In this document: positions 21,084-29,500 of the stretch, piece after piece
How the letters are laid out: each line of letters opens with the position of its first letter
How positions within the stretch are numbered: position 1 is the stretch's first letter
Source: Actinoplanes nipponensis
GTDB taxonomy: Bacteria > Actinomycetota > Actinomycetes > Mycobacteriales > Micromonosporaceae
Assembly (NCBI RefSeq): GCF_016862275.1
Contig: NZ_BOMQ01000024.1
Span: forward strand, 88,758-152,757
Direction: 5' to 3'
DNA: 64,000 nt
Translations under genes and position numbers: made by a program
Notes under the pieces: model-generated
Databases searched by the model: none
Told to the model about the DNA's origin: nothing
What the model saw: only the letters and a program-made list of their open reading frames with translations

Positions 21084-21089
21084 ACCCTA
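21084..21089 (-). promoter_or_regulatory. -10 box of the dienelactone hydrolase gene
   Basis: TAGGGT on the minus strand, 8 nt before the ATG at 21075; leaderless type. Confidence 0.45.
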
Positions 21090-21128
21090 CTCAACCGGTC
21101 CCGGCCGGGCTGTCGTCCCGGCCGCCGC

Positions 21129-21875
21129 TCAGTCGATGGTGTGGCCGCCGTTGACGGTCAGGCGCTCGCCGGTCATGAAGCGGGACGCGTCGCTCGCCAC
21201 GAACGCCACCACGTCCGCGATGTCCTCCGGCCGGCCCAGCCGGCCCAGTGGCACGTCCCGCACGTAGCCCGCGCTGTCCTCGGCCGTCACGACGCCGTGG
21301 CGTTCCACCGGGATCCAGCCCGGCGCCACCACGTTCACCGTGATGCCGTGGACTCCCAGCTCCCGCGCCCAGGTACGGGCCAGGCCGAGCTGGGCGCCCT
21401 TGGCCGCGTTGTAGGCCGACGCGCCCGGCAGCGCGCGCTCGAAGGAGTCCGAGCCGATGTGGATGAAACGGCCGGTGCCCAGCCCCCGCATGCCCGCGGC
21501 GGTGGCCTGCAGCAGCAGGGTCGGGCTCTTGACGAAGAAGACCAGCTGGTCGAGGTGGGCCGCCCAGGAGACCTCGGTGGCCGGCGCGAGCGGCTGCGGC
21601 CCGGTCGCGTTGGCCACCACCACCTGCACCGGGCCCAGGTCGGCGGCGACCGCGGCCACCATCGCCGGCACCTCCGCCTCGTCGGTGACGTCCGCCCGGT
21701 ACGCGGCCGCCCGCCCGCCCGCCGCGACGATCGCGGCGACGACCGCCTCGGCGCCGGCGCTGTCCGAGCGGTAGTTCACCGCGACCGGCCAGCCGTCGGC
21801 CGCCAGGCGCCGGGCGATGTGGGCGCCCAGCCCCCGTGAGGCACCGGTGACCAGGGCGCTGCCCGCGATCGTCAA
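21129..21875 (-). CDS. SDR-family oxidoreductase
   Basis: A 248-residue classical short-chain dehydrogenase with NAD(P)-binding TGASRGLG (about 10-17), catalytic Ser in IHIGSDS, and Tyr-x-x-x-Lys in SAYNAAKGA; PG in NVVAPGW is also typical. Resembles FabG-like reductases; substrate unknown. Similarity begins at a TTG codon (21875-21873), preceded by GGGAGAA at about 7 nt, so this gene probably uses a TTG start. Last gene of an operon with the ABM-domain and DinB genes; it begins 1 base after the DinB stop. Confidence 0.88.
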   Translation of the reverse strand: MTIAGSALVTGASRGLGAHIARRLAADGWPVAVNYRSDSAGAEAVVAAIVAAGGRAAAYRADVTDEAEVPAMVAAVAADLGPVQVVVANATGPQPLAPATEVSWAAHLDQLVFFVKSPTLLLQATAAGMRGLGTGRFIHIGSDSFERALPGASAYNAAKGAQLGLARTWARELGVHGITVNVVAPGWIPVERHGVVTAEDSAGYVRDVPLGRLGRPEDIADVVAFVASDASRFMTGERLTVNGGHTID

Positions 21876-21876
21876 C

Positions 21877-22344
21877 TCATTCTCCCGTCGTGCCGTCGAG
21901 CAGTTCCCGGACCGCGTCGGCGTGCCCCGCGTGCCGGGCGGTCTCGTTGATCAGGTGGATGAGGACGAAGCGTAGATCGGTGCCGTCGCCGGTCCGCGCC
22001 GGCGTGGCCGGGTCTCCCAGCTGGCGGACCGCGGCGTCGGTGGCGGCGGCGCGCTCCCGGTACGCCGCGAGCGCGGCCGCGATGGTCAGCTCCGGGCCGG
22101 GGAGGTACTCGTCGTCGGTCTTGCCGGTCGGCCGGCCCAGCATCGCGCCGTCGATCCAGCGCCACTCGACGTGGGTGAGGTGGTTGACCAGGCCCAGCAG
22201 CGGCAGCAGCCGGCCCTCGGGTCGCCAGCGGGCCTGCTCGTCGGTGAGGCCGCCGGCCTTGCGCAGCACGGCCCCGCGCAGGAAGGCCAGCCAGCGCAGG
22301 TGCAGCTCGAGCTCGTCGGGCGTGCCGGTGGGGAAGCCGGTCAC
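21877..22344 (-). CDS. DinB/DUF664-family protein
   Basis: A 155-residue four-helix-bundle protein of the DinB (DUF664) group. The three metal-binding histidines are visible in NHLTHVEW and ARHAGHAD. Some members are mycothiol- or bacillithiol-dependent transferases, which would suit an actinobacterium, but the specific reaction cannot be read. The GTG at 22344 overlaps the stop of the upstream monooxygenase-domain gene (GTGA); the frame is open further upstream but unlike the family. Confidence 0.8.
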   Translation of the reverse strand: MTGFPTGTPDELELHLRWLAFLRGAVLRKAGGLTDEQARWRPEGRLLPLLGLVNHLTHVEWRWIDGAMLGRPTGKTDDEYLPGPELTIAAALAAYRERAAATDAAVRQLGDPATPARTGDGTDLRFVLIHLINETARHAGHADAVRELLDGTTGE

Positions 22345-22637
22345 AGGAGCCCACCGGCGACGGTGAGCTCCTGCCCGGTGAACTCGCCGGTCAGCATCGG
22401 CATGGCCCGCGCGATCGCCGCCCGGGTCCCGGGCAGCTGCAGCGAGGCGTCGTGGTGCTCCTTGCTCTCCCACACCTCGTTGACCCAGATCAGCTCCGGG
22501 TCGGTGTCCGACACGCCGACCACGTAGAGCCGGCAGCCGGCCCCGCGCAGGCCGTCGACCCCGCCGAGCAGGATCTGCACGACCTCGTCGCGGCGGCCCG
22601 CCTTGGTGCGCATGGTCGCCAGGTAGCCGTACGTCAC
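22341..22637 (-). CDS. antibiotic biosynthesis monooxygenase (ABM) domain protein
   Basis: A 98-residue ferredoxin-like ABM-domain protein: YGYLATMRTKAGRRDEVV, then LIWVNEVWESKEHHDASLQ with the conserved WES-x(3)-HD pattern, as in small quinol monooxygenases. Likely a homodimer acting on a small aromatic or quinol without cofactor. GTG start with a strong GAGGAGGAG site. First gene of the ABM-DinB-SDR operon, all linked by overlaps or a 1-base gap. Confidence 0.8.
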   Translation of the reverse strand: MTYGYLATMRTKAGRRDEVVQILLGGVDGLRGAGCRLYVVGVSDTDPELIWVNEVWESKEHHDASLQLPGTRAAIARAMPMLTGEFTGQELTVAGGLL

Positions 22638-22695
22638 GTGCTCCTCCTCGCCGGGCCCGGGTCACCCGCCGGGCGGGCTGTTCCCGGCCCCGGCG

Positions 22696-22701
22696 ACATT
22701 A
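22696..22701 (-). promoter_or_regulatory. -10 box of the ABM-DinB-SDR operon
   Basis: TAATGT on the minus strand, enclosed in an inverted repeat GGCG-TAATGT-CGCC, 58 bases upstream of the GTG at 22637. The flanking GGCG/CGCC arms could be a small operator. Confidence 0.4.
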
Positions 22702-22759
22702 CGCCGGACGGCGTCCCGACGTCGGAGGGGCACCGGGACGGCGGCCGCGCCGCCGCGGG

Positions 22760-24166
22760 TCAGCTCGCCGGCAGGGGCGCCGCCACGGGGCTGCGGTGCC
22801 CGTCGCGGTCCACCGCGCGCACCCCGAAGAAGACGTTGTCCTTCGACAGGTCGATCGTCACCGTGGTCACGTCCCCGACCGCCAGCACGTTCGTCCAGTC
22901 CGGCGCCGTCGTCTCGCGCCAGACCACCTCGTAGCCGGCCAGGTCGGCGCTGGTGCCGCGCTGCCAGCGCAGCGTCGTCTCGTTGGTCAGCTGCGTCGTG
23001 TCGATGACCACGCCCTTGGGGGTGCCGGGGGCCTGGGCCAGCGACCACAGCGCCGCCGCGTTCACCCGGGTCACCCGGGCGATGTAGCGGAAGTCGCAGA
23101 ACTCCACCAGGTCGCCGTACTGGACGCCGTTCTCCACGCGGACGTTCTGGTGCTCGTGGGCGAAGTTCTCCCGGGGCTCGGTCAGGCGCGCGGCCGGGTA
23201 GCCGCGGAGCAGGAACGAGATGTGGTCGCTGCCGCGCAGGTAGCGGTCGCGGCGCCAGATGACCCGTACCCTCATGCCGGTCTGCGGGTTCTCCGCGACG
23301 TCGTGGACGAAGCGGCCGAGCTGGCGCGACGGGCCGTCGTTCTCCCCGCCGACCGACTTGCGGACGGTCGCCTCGGCGGCCGTCTCGGCGGTGGGCACAC
23401 CCTCCACGAACAGCCGTACCGTGCGCGGGTCGCCGGCCGTGCCGTCGTGGGCGTCGCCGGTGCCGACGATGTCGTTGCTGAACATGGCCTGCACGTCGGT
23501 GCCGGCGTCCTTGAACTGCTGAGCCAGGTGGTCGGAGCCGTACAGGCCCTGCTCCTCGCCCGCGACGGCGGCGAACACGATGGTGGCCTCGGTGTGCCGG
23601 GTCGCCATCACTCGGGCCAGCTCCATGATCGCCGCCACCCCGGACGCGTCGTCGTCGGCGCCGGGCGCGTCGCTGGTGGCGTCCAGGACGTCGGAGGCCC
23701 GGGAGTCGTAGTGGCCGGTGACCACGTACACCCGGCCGGGGTCGGTGTCGCCGCGCAGCGTGGCTACGACGTTGGTGATCCGGGTCGGCGTCGGGATCCG
23801 CGGGGACACCGGCTGGATGAACGACTGCAGCTCGACGGTCATCCGGCCGCCGGAGGCCGCCGCGTACGTGCGCAGCTGCTCGTGGATCCAGTCCCGGGCC
23901 GCGCCGATGCCGCGCACCGGGTCGTCCTGGGCCGACAGGGTGTGCCGGGTGCCGAACGCGGCGAGCCGAGTCACGATGGCGCCGATCCGGTTCGGGTCGA
24001 TCTCGCGCAGCAACGCCCGCAGCTGCCGGTCGGGTGACTGTTTGTGCAGGCCGTGGCCGGTGGCATGGGCCGCGCGCGCGCCGAGGACCGGGGTCGCTGC
24101 GACGGCTGCGGAGGCCGCCAGGAACGCGCGCCGCGACGGGATGAGCTTCTCGCGGTGATCCGTCAT
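22760..24166 (-). CDS. Tat-exported M28 aminopeptidase with C-terminal Fn3-like domain
   Basis: A 468-residue secreted zinc peptidase. The signal is Tat-type (SRRAFLAASAAVAATPVLGA, residues 11-30). The M28 catalytic domain (about 50-370) has metal ligands His152 (VTGHYDS), Asp171/172 (GADDDASG), Glu204/205 (AGEEQG), Asp232 (SNDIVG) and a later His near HEHQNVRVENG. The C-terminus (about 375-468) has a fibronectin-III-like pattern (TLRWQRGTSADLAGYEVVW ... FFGVRAVDRDG). It probably trims extracellular peptides. Monocistronic; ATG at 24166. Confidence 0.88.
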   Translation of the reverse strand: MTDHREKLIPSRRAFLAASAAVAATPVLGARAAHATGHGLHKQSPDRQLRALLREIDPNRIGAIVTRLAAFGTRHTLSAQDDPVRGIGAARDWIHEQLRTYAAASGGRMTVELQSFIQPVSPRIPTPTRITNVVATLRGDTDPGRVYVVTGHYDSRASDVLDATSDAPGADDDASGVAAIMELARVMATRHTEATIVFAAVAGEEQGLYGSDHLAQQFKDAGTDVQAMFSNDIVGTGDAHDGTAGDPRTVRLFVEGVPTAETAAEATVRKSVGGENDGPSRQLGRFVHDVAENPQTGMRVRVIWRRDRYLRGSDHISFLLRGYPAARLTEPRENFAHEHQNVRVENGVQYGDLVEFCDFRYIARVTRVNAAALWSLAQAPGTPKGVVIDTTQLTNETTLRWQRGTSADLAGYEVVWRETTAPDWTNVLAVGDVTTVTIDLSKDNVFFGVRAVDRDGHRSPVAAPLPAS

Positions 24167-24240
24167 ACCCCAGCATCGTCGTCCACCCGGGCCGAGATGT
24201 CCACGTTCATCGATGCCAGATGTCGGCCGGGACCCCGGCC

Positions 24241-24264
24241 GGGACGCGCCGCCCGGCGCGCCCC
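24241..24264 (-). terminator. hairpin downstream of the serine hydrolase gene
   Basis: GGGACGCGCCG (24241-24251) pairs with CGGCGCGCCCC (24254-24264) with one mismatch. A second smaller hairpin GGCCGG/CCGGCC lies at 24225-24240. Both follow the 3' end of the minus-strand gene that stops at 24291. Confidence 0.5.
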
Positions 24265-24290
24265 GGCCGCGAGCGCGGCGCCGGGACGGC

Positions 24291-25292
24291 TCAGCCGCCG
24301 CTGACCGGGTGGAACGGCTTCGGCAGGGTGCGCGGCACCGCGGTGCGGGCCGTCGTCGCAGGGGCGGCCGGCAGGTTGTCGAACATGGTGCGGCCGATCT
24401 TGGCGTGGGCCTGCACCGCCGGGTGGGTCGCGCCGTAGTTCTCGGGGTCGCCCAGACCCTCGGCGAACATCGCGTAGGTCAGCAGCGGCGCCCCGTCCGC
24501 GCTGAACATGATGCCGGCCTCGTGCCGGGACTCGCCCAGGTCGTTGAAGTCCGCGCCGTACTTCGTGGCCACCCGCTCGCGCTCCTTGGAGGACATCACC
24601 CGGCGGACCCCGTCGTGGTAGCCGTTGATCCAGCGGGTGATGCTCAGCAGGAAGTCGCACGACTCCGGCTTGAGCAGCGTCTTGGTCGCCAGCCGCCACA
24701 GCAGGTCGTGCATCTCCCGCGGGGTCGTCGTGCCCAGGAAGAAGCGGTTCGGGTTGGCCACCGGCTCGACCCGGGTGTGCACGAAGCCCTTGGCGGCCAG
24801 GATCTCGTTGATCTCCAGCGCCGGCGCCACCCGGCCGCACATGCGCACGGCCGTGTTGTCGGAGACCAGCAGCATCGCGGTCAGGAAGTTGGCCACGGTG
24901 ATCTCGTCGCCCCACACCCGGTGCAGGTGGTAGATGCCCGAGCCGCCCAGGATGATGTCGGCCTGGAGGTCCAGCTTGGTGCCCAGGGTCAGCAGGCCCC
25001 GGTCGATCTTGTCCATGACCGCGGTCGCCACCGCGAGCTTCTGCACGCTGTAGCCGTACGTGACGTGGTCGGCGTCGTCCTCGACGATCGGCTTGAGCGC
25101 GCCGGTCGCGTCCACGGCGGCGATGTGGGTGTGCCACAGGCCGCCGACCTTGGCCTTCTCCTTCTCGTAGACCTTCTTGATGCTCGCCGGGCCGGCCGCC
25201 GCGGCCTGGGCGGGGGTGCTCACGCCGACCCCCGCGACCGCTGCGGCGGCGCCGAGACCGAGTGCCGAACGGCGGGACATGCTGGTTGACAT
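24291..25292 (-). CDS. exported serine hydrolase, class A beta-lactamase fold
   Basis: A 333-residue protein with an export signal (SRRSALGLGAAAAVAGVGV, Ala-x-Ala cleavage near residue 30). The catalytic Ser82-x-x-Lys85 (YGYSVQKLAV) and Ser144-Asp-Asn (VSDNTAV) match class A beta-lactamases. The expected Lys-Thr-Gly on strand beta-3 is replaced by HEAG (in SRHEAGIMF), so beta-lactam hydrolysis is not a safe prediction; a cell-wall or unknown amidase/esterase role is possible. ATG after GAGGGAGAA. Stands alone between the M28 peptidase and the two-component operon. Confidence 0.8.
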   Translation of the reverse strand: MSTSMSRRSALGLGAAAAVAGVGVSTPAQAAAAGPASIKKVYEKEKAKVGGLWHTHIAAVDATGALKPIVEDDADHVTYGYSVQKLAVATAVMDKIDRGLLTLGTKLDLQADIILGGSGIYHLHRVWGDEITVANFLTAMLLVSDNTAVRMCGRVAPALEINEILAAKGFVHTRVEPVANPNRFFLGTTTPREMHDLLWRLATKTLLKPESCDFLLSITRWINGYHDGVRRVMSSKERERVATKYGADFNDLGESRHEAGIMFSADGAPLLTYAMFAEGLGDPENYGATHPAVQAHAKIGRTMFDNLPAAPATTARTAVPRTLPKPFHPVSGG

Positions 25293-25347
25293 CGTTCTCC
25301 CTCAATGGACGGACGGTGGACCACGCGGCAAGGTACACCACGCCCGC

Positions 25348-26046
25348 TCATGACCGGAGGTACCGCAGCACGGCCAGCACCCGGCGGTGGTCGGTGCGCG
25401 CCGGCGGCAGGTCGAGCTTGGTGAAGATGGCCGTGACGTGCTTCTCGACGCTGCGTTCGACCAGGTGCAGGGCCTCGGCGACGGCCACGTTGGAGCGTCC
25501 CTCGGCGAGCAGGGCGAGGATCTCGCGCTCCCGGTCGCTGAGCCGGGCCAGGCCGGCGTCGACCGCCGGCGCGGCGAGCAGCTGCCGCACCACCTCCGGG
25601 TCCAGGGCCGTGCCGCCGTCGGCCACCCGCCGCAGCGCCCCGACGAACTCGCCGGTGCTGACGATCCGGTCCTTGAGCAGGTAGCCCACCCGGCCCGCGT
25701 TCTCGGAGAGCAACTGCCGCGCGTAGCCGGTCTCGACCCACTGGGAGAAGACCAGGACCCCGACCCCCGGGTACGCCGACCGGATGGTCAGCGCCGCCCG
25801 CAGCCCCTCGTCGGTGAACGTGGGTGGCATCCGCACGTCCACGATCGCGGCGTCGGGCGGATCGGCGGCGACGGCGGCGAGCAGCCCGGCGGCGTCGGGA
25901 ACCGCGCCCGTCACCTCGATGCCCTGCTCGGCCAGCAGCAGCGCGATGCCGTCGCGCAGCAGCGCGTTGTCCTCGGCGATCACCACACGCACGGTCGGCC
26001 TCCGATCGCCGGGGTCGTCGGGTGCGGGCGGCCCATCCGGCGTCAC
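25348..26046 (-). CDS. NarL/LuxR-family response regulator
   Basis: A 232-residue DNA-binding regulator. Receiver domain with acidic pair AEDN (about 24-27), phospho-acceptor Asp70 (IVDVRMPP) and Lys in LLKDRI; C-terminal LuxR-type helix-turn-helix (LSDREREILALLAEGRSNVAVAEAL). The GTG at 26046 overlaps the kinase stop (GTGA), which I take as the start; this gives an 18-residue Pro/Asp-rich N-terminal extension, and a later GTG near 25992 is possible. Partner of the kinase encoded upstream; likely controls the FtsX-type ABC genes of the same operon. Confidence 0.92.
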   Translation of the reverse strand: MTPDGPPAPDDPGDRRPTVRVVIAEDNALLRDGIALLLAEQGIEVTGAVPDAAGLLAAVAADPPDAAIVDVRMPPTFTDEGLRAALTIRSAYPGVGVLVFSQWVETGYARQLLSENAGRVGYLLKDRIVSTGEFVGALRRVADGGTALDPEVVRQLLAAPAVDAGLARLSDREREILALLAEGRSNVAVAEALHLVERSVEKHVTAIFTKLDLPPARTDHRRVLAVLRYLRS

Positions 26047-27374
26047 GCCCGCTCGGGAAGGATCATGGTTACGGTGGTCGGCCCGCCGGCGGGGGAGTCG
26101 ACGGTCAGCGAGCCGTCCAGCGCGGTGGCCCGCCGCGCCAGCCCGGCCAGCCCGGTGCCCGTGGACGGTGCGGCCGCCCCCGGCCCGGCCACCGCGGGGC
26201 CGGCCGGTGCGGAGCCGGAGGTGAGCAGCGCTGCGCCGCCCTGGCCGTCGTCGGTCACGGTCAGGCGCAGGCAGCCGTTCCCGCCGCGCAGGTCGACCCG
26301 GACCCGGGTGGCGTCCGCGTGCCGGGCGATGTTGGTCAGCAGCTCCGCCACCGCGAAGTACAGCGCCGAGGCCGTCGCGTCCGGGGGCCGGGCGGCCAGG
26401 GACACCGTCACCGACGCGGGCACGGCGCTGCGCGCGGCCAGGGTGGTCAGCGCCACCTCGAGGCCGTCGTCCAGCGCCGGCGGGTGCATGCCGCGGACGA
26501 TGTCCCGCAACTCGGCCAGCGCCTCGGTGACGGTGCCCCGGGCGTCCGCCGCGAGCGCGCGGACCGGCTCCTGGGTGCTGCGGCTCTCGATCCGGGACAG
26601 GGTCAGGCCGAGCGCGACCAGCCGGGCCTGCGTGCCGTCGTGCAGGTCGCGTTCGACGCGGCGCAGCAGGGCCGCCGCGTCCGACCGCAGGGCGGCCCGG
26701 CCCGCCTCCAGCTCGGCGATGCGCTGCTGGGACCGGCTCGGGTGCAGCAGCCCCCGGACCAGGAAGCGGTCGAGCAGCACCACCAGCCGCAGCCACCAGG
26801 GGGTCGCGAGCAGCAGCGCCAGCCCCTGCAGCGCGATCCACCAGGTGTGGCCCCAGGTGTCGCTGTCGAACGCGCGGAAGCCGTCCGGCAGCAGCCACCA
26901 CCACAGCGGATAGGTCAGGCCCAGCGGGGCGAGCACCACGCCGAGCACACCCGGGTACGCCCCGGCGACCATGAGCGGCCAGCGCGCGAAGCAGTAGGCC
27001 AGGGCGCGCCACGCCGTGGGGTCGCCCGGCAGCGCGCGGATCCGTCCCCACCGGCCGCGGGCCGGCAGCGGGGGCGGGTCGCCCCAGTCCCAGCCCAGCA
27101 TCGCGCGGGCCGGGCCGCGGAAGTAGCCGGGGGTGAGCCGGGCCAGGGCCAGCACCCCGACCAGCAGGGGCAGGCCGACAGTCAGCACCGACGCGGCGGC
27201 GGCGACGGTGCCGACCACGGCCAGGACGAAGGCGGGCAGGCCGATGAGGACCCCGGAGACCAGGTACGCCAGCTCCCGCCAGGTGCGGCCGGTCAGCCAC
27301 GCCCTCAGCACGATCACCACCAAGCCCCCGGCCCGGGGCGCCCCGGCGATTGCCGGCCGGGTGCGGGGGCCCAT
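26043..27374 (-). CDS. membrane sensor histidine kinase (HisKA_3 type)
   Basis: A 443-residue kinase. The N-terminal half has about four or five membrane helices in the layout of the actinobacterial 'sensor' domain (helix pairs about 37-80, 130-160, 178-205). The dimerisation and phosphotransfer motif is ERDLHDGTQARLVALG with His245; the ATPase domain shows ELLTNIARHADA (N-box) and DDGQGG. It passes phosphate to the LuxR-type regulator. The ATG overlaps the permease stop (TGATG). Resembles kinases paired with ABC exporters that sense cell-envelope stress, which is inference. Confidence 0.92.
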   Translation of the reverse strand: MGPRTRPAIAGAPRAGGLVVIVLRAWLTGRTWRELAYLVSGVLIGLPAFVLAVVGTVAAAASVLTVGLPLLVGVLALARLTPGYFRGPARAMLGWDWGDPPPLPARGRWGRIRALPGDPTAWRALAYCFARWPLMVAGAYPGVLGVVLAPLGLTYPLWWWLLPDGFRAFDSDTWGHTWWIALQGLALLLATPWWLRLVVLLDRFLVRGLLHPSRSQQRIAELEAGRAALRSDAAALLRRVERDLHDGTQARLVALGLTLSRIESRSTQEPVRALAADARGTVTEALAELRDIVRGMHPPALDDGLEVALTTLAARSAVPASVTVSLAARPPDATASALYFAVAELLTNIARHADATRVRVDLRGGNGCLRLTVTDDGQGGAALLTSGSAPAGPAVAGPGAAAPSTGTGLAGLARRATALDGSLTVDSPAGGPTTVTMILPERA

Positions 27375-28693
27375 CAGGAGACCACCTCGATGGGCGGGCG
27401 CCGCAGCGCGAGCGCGGCGGGCAGGGCGGTGCCGGCCAGGACCAGGGCCGTGCTGCCCAGGACGCCGGTGAGCAGCCAGCCCACCGGCATCCAGGGCCGC
27501 CAGGTGCCCAGCGCGGTGTGCAGCAACGGCAGGGTCGTCGTCGCGGCCACCGCCGCGCTGACCGCCAGCGCGGTTCCGCTCACCAGCAGAGCCTCGCAGA
27601 CGACGACGGCCAGCGCGCGCCGCCGGGTCGCCCCGGCGAGCTGCGTGACCGCCAGGTCCCGGCGCCGGCCCAGCACCACGGTCACCAGCGTGTTGACCGC
27701 GGCCACCGCCGCGAAGGCGACGTAGACCGACGTGCCGGAATACTCCAGCCACCGTTCGGCGGCGGCCGGGGCGGCGCCGGTCTCGTGCTCGAACGTCTTC
27801 AGCATGATCACCTTGACCCCCGTGAAGGCGATCGCCAGGGTGAGCGGCACCAGCGCCCCGGACAGCGCCCGGGCCTGGACCGCGACGGTGTCGCCGGCCA
27901 GCCGGCCGGTGTCGCCGAGCCGCCGGCCCACCAGCGCGGTCACCCGGAGCAGGGCCGGGCCGAGCAGGCCGGCGCCGACGCACAGCGCGAGCATGACGAA
28001 CAGGCCCAGCGCGTCGGCGGTCTCCGCGTCCAGCCGGGCGATGGCGGCGGAGAGCACGCTGCCGCCGGTCACCAGGACCAGGCCGGCCGTCGTGCGCAGG
28101 CCGCCGACCCCCCGCGGGGGCGCCGCCGCCTCGGCGAGCGCCGCCGCGGGCCGGACCCGCGACGGCCGGATCGCCGCGACCAGCGCCCCGGCCACCGAGG
28201 CGCCGACGGTGGCGGCCAGCGCGATAGGCAGGGCGGCCGGGTGCGGGTGGAAGGTCACCGCGGCCGGGGCCAGGCCGCGCGTGACCACGCCGTCGATCCA
28301 GGCCCGGCCACCGAGGGCGCCCAGCGGGACCCCGAGCAGCGTCGCGGGCACCGCGACGAGCGCCGCCTGCGCCGCCACCGAGCGGCGGACCCGGCCGGGG
28401 GTGGCGCCGAGCGCCCGCACCAGGGCGATGTCGCGGGCCTGCTGGGCGACCGTGGCCACCATGGTCACGCCGACGATGACGACGGTCAGGTAGATCGCGA
28501 GCGTGACGAAGACGACCGCGATGTCGGTGAGGCCGGTGTCGGTCACGGCCCGCCGGGCCGCGGCGCCCAACGGGGCCCGGTCGATCGAGGTGAGGATGCC
28601 GAGCCCGGCGGCCACCAGCGCGGCGGCCAGCAGCTGGGTGCAGAACGGGCCGAGGAACGACCACGGATTGCGCCGCAGCGCCTGCCGGATCAT
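27374..28693 (-). CDS. FtsX-like ABC permease
   Basis: A 439-residue permease with two FtsX-like units. The first has a membrane helix near 17-35 and three more at about 58-80, 105-125 and 155-175. The second begins about residue 225 with matching helices and ends PLLHTALGTWRPWMPVGWLLTGV. The loop DIALVRALGATPGRVRR after helix 2 is the typical MacB/FtsX coupling element and is repeated as DLAVTQLAGATRRRAL. The start overlaps the ATPase stop (ATGA). Together with that ATPase it should export a lipid or peptide, or signal to the kinase. Confidence 0.9.
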   Translation of the reverse strand: MIRQALRRNPWSFLGPFCTQLLAAALVAAGLGILTSIDRAPLGAAARRAVTDTGLTDIAVVFVTLAIYLTVVIVGVTMVATVAQQARDIALVRALGATPGRVRRSVAAQAALVAVPATLLGVPLGALGGRAWIDGVVTRGLAPAAVTFHPHPAALPIALAATVGASVAGALVAAIRPSRVRPAAALAEAAAPPRGVGGLRTTAGLVLVTGGSVLSAAIARLDAETADALGLFVMLALCVGAGLLGPALLRVTALVGRRLGDTGRLAGDTVAVQARALSGALVPLTLAIAFTGVKVIMLKTFEHETGAAPAAAERWLEYSGTSVYVAFAAVAAVNTLVTVVLGRRRDLAVTQLAGATRRRALAVVVCEALLVSGTALAVSAAVAATTTLPLLHTALGTWRPWMPVGWLLTGVLGSTALVLAGTALPAALALRRPPIEVVS

Positions 28694-29412
28694 GCCGCCA
28701 CCGCCGTCGACACGGCCCGCAGCCGGTCGGCGATGGCCGGCGCGTCCGGGGTGGCCGCGTCCGCGGCCACCGTGCCGGCGCGCAGCAGGACGAGCCGGTC
28801 GCTCCAGGCCGCCGCGGCCGGATCGTGGGTCACCATGAGCACGGTCACCCCGTCCCGGTCGACGGCGCGGCGCAGCAGGCCGAGGATCTGGCCGCCGGTG
28901 GTTGGGTCGAGCGCCCCCGTGGGCTCGTCCGCGAAGATCACCGAGGGGCCGGTGACCAGCGCCCGGGCGATCGCCACGCGCTGACGCTGCCCGCCGGACA
29001 GCTCGCCCACCGGCCGCGGGCCCGTGTCCGGGAGGCCGACGGCCGCCAACACCTCGTCGATGCCGCGCCGGCGCGGCCCGCCGAGCCGGGCGGGCAGCGC
29101 GAGGTTCTGCCGCACGGTCAGCTCGGAGAGCAGGTTGTAGGACTGGAAGACGAAGCCGACCCGGTCGCGCCGCCACCGGGTGAGCGGCCGCTCGCGCAGC
29201 CGGCTGATCTCGCGGCCGGCCAGCCGCACCGAGCCGGAGCTGGGCCGGTCCAGACCGGCGGCGCAGTGCAGCAGCGTGCTCTTGCCCGAGCCCGTCGCTC
29301 CCATGACCGCGACGAACTCGCCGGCGGCCACGGTCAGCGACACCTCTCGCAGCGCCACGATCCCCCGCGGGAAGACCCGCGCCACGTCCCTGAGCTCCAG
29401 CACCGGTTCCAT
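28690..29412 (-). CDS. MacB/LolD-type ABC ATPase
   Basis: A 240-residue ATPase with Walker A GATGSGKST (about 37-45), Q-loop VFQSYNLL, signature LSGGQRQR, Walker B VIFADEPTGALD and switch His in VTHDPAAA. The EPTGALD string is characteristic of the MacB/LolD/FtsE group that powers FtsX-like permeases. First gene of the ATPase-permease-kinase-regulator operon; each gene overlaps the next by 1-4 bases, so the four products are expected in step. Confidence 0.93.
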   Translation of the reverse strand: MEPVLELRDVARVFPRGIVALREVSLTVAAGEFVAVMGATGSGKSTLLHCAAGLDRPSSGSVRLAGREISRLRERPLTRWRRDRVGFVFQSYNLLSELTVRQNLALPARLGGPRRRGIDEVLAAVGLPDTGPRPVGELSGGQRQRVAIARALVTGPSVIFADEPTGALDPTTGGQILGLLRRAVDRDGVTVLMVTHDPAAAAWSDRLVLLRAGTVAADAATPDAPAIADRLRAVSTAVAA

Positions 29413-29426
29413 GCCGATCAGCCTGC

Positions 29427-29445
29427 CCGCCGGGCGCCCCGGCGG
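29427..29445 (-). terminator. hairpin between the lipoprotein gene and the ABC operon
   Basis: CCGCCGGG (29427-29434) and CCCGGCGG (29438-29445) form a perfect 8-bp stem with a 3-base loop. It is the likely terminator of the minus-strand gene ending at 29501, or a leader hairpin of the ABC operon that starts 15 bases further on. Confidence 0.5.
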
Positions 29446-29500
29446 CAGCGGGGCTGGCTGGTGTCCGTGGGTGCGGATAACCGCACCCCGGGCGTGGGCA

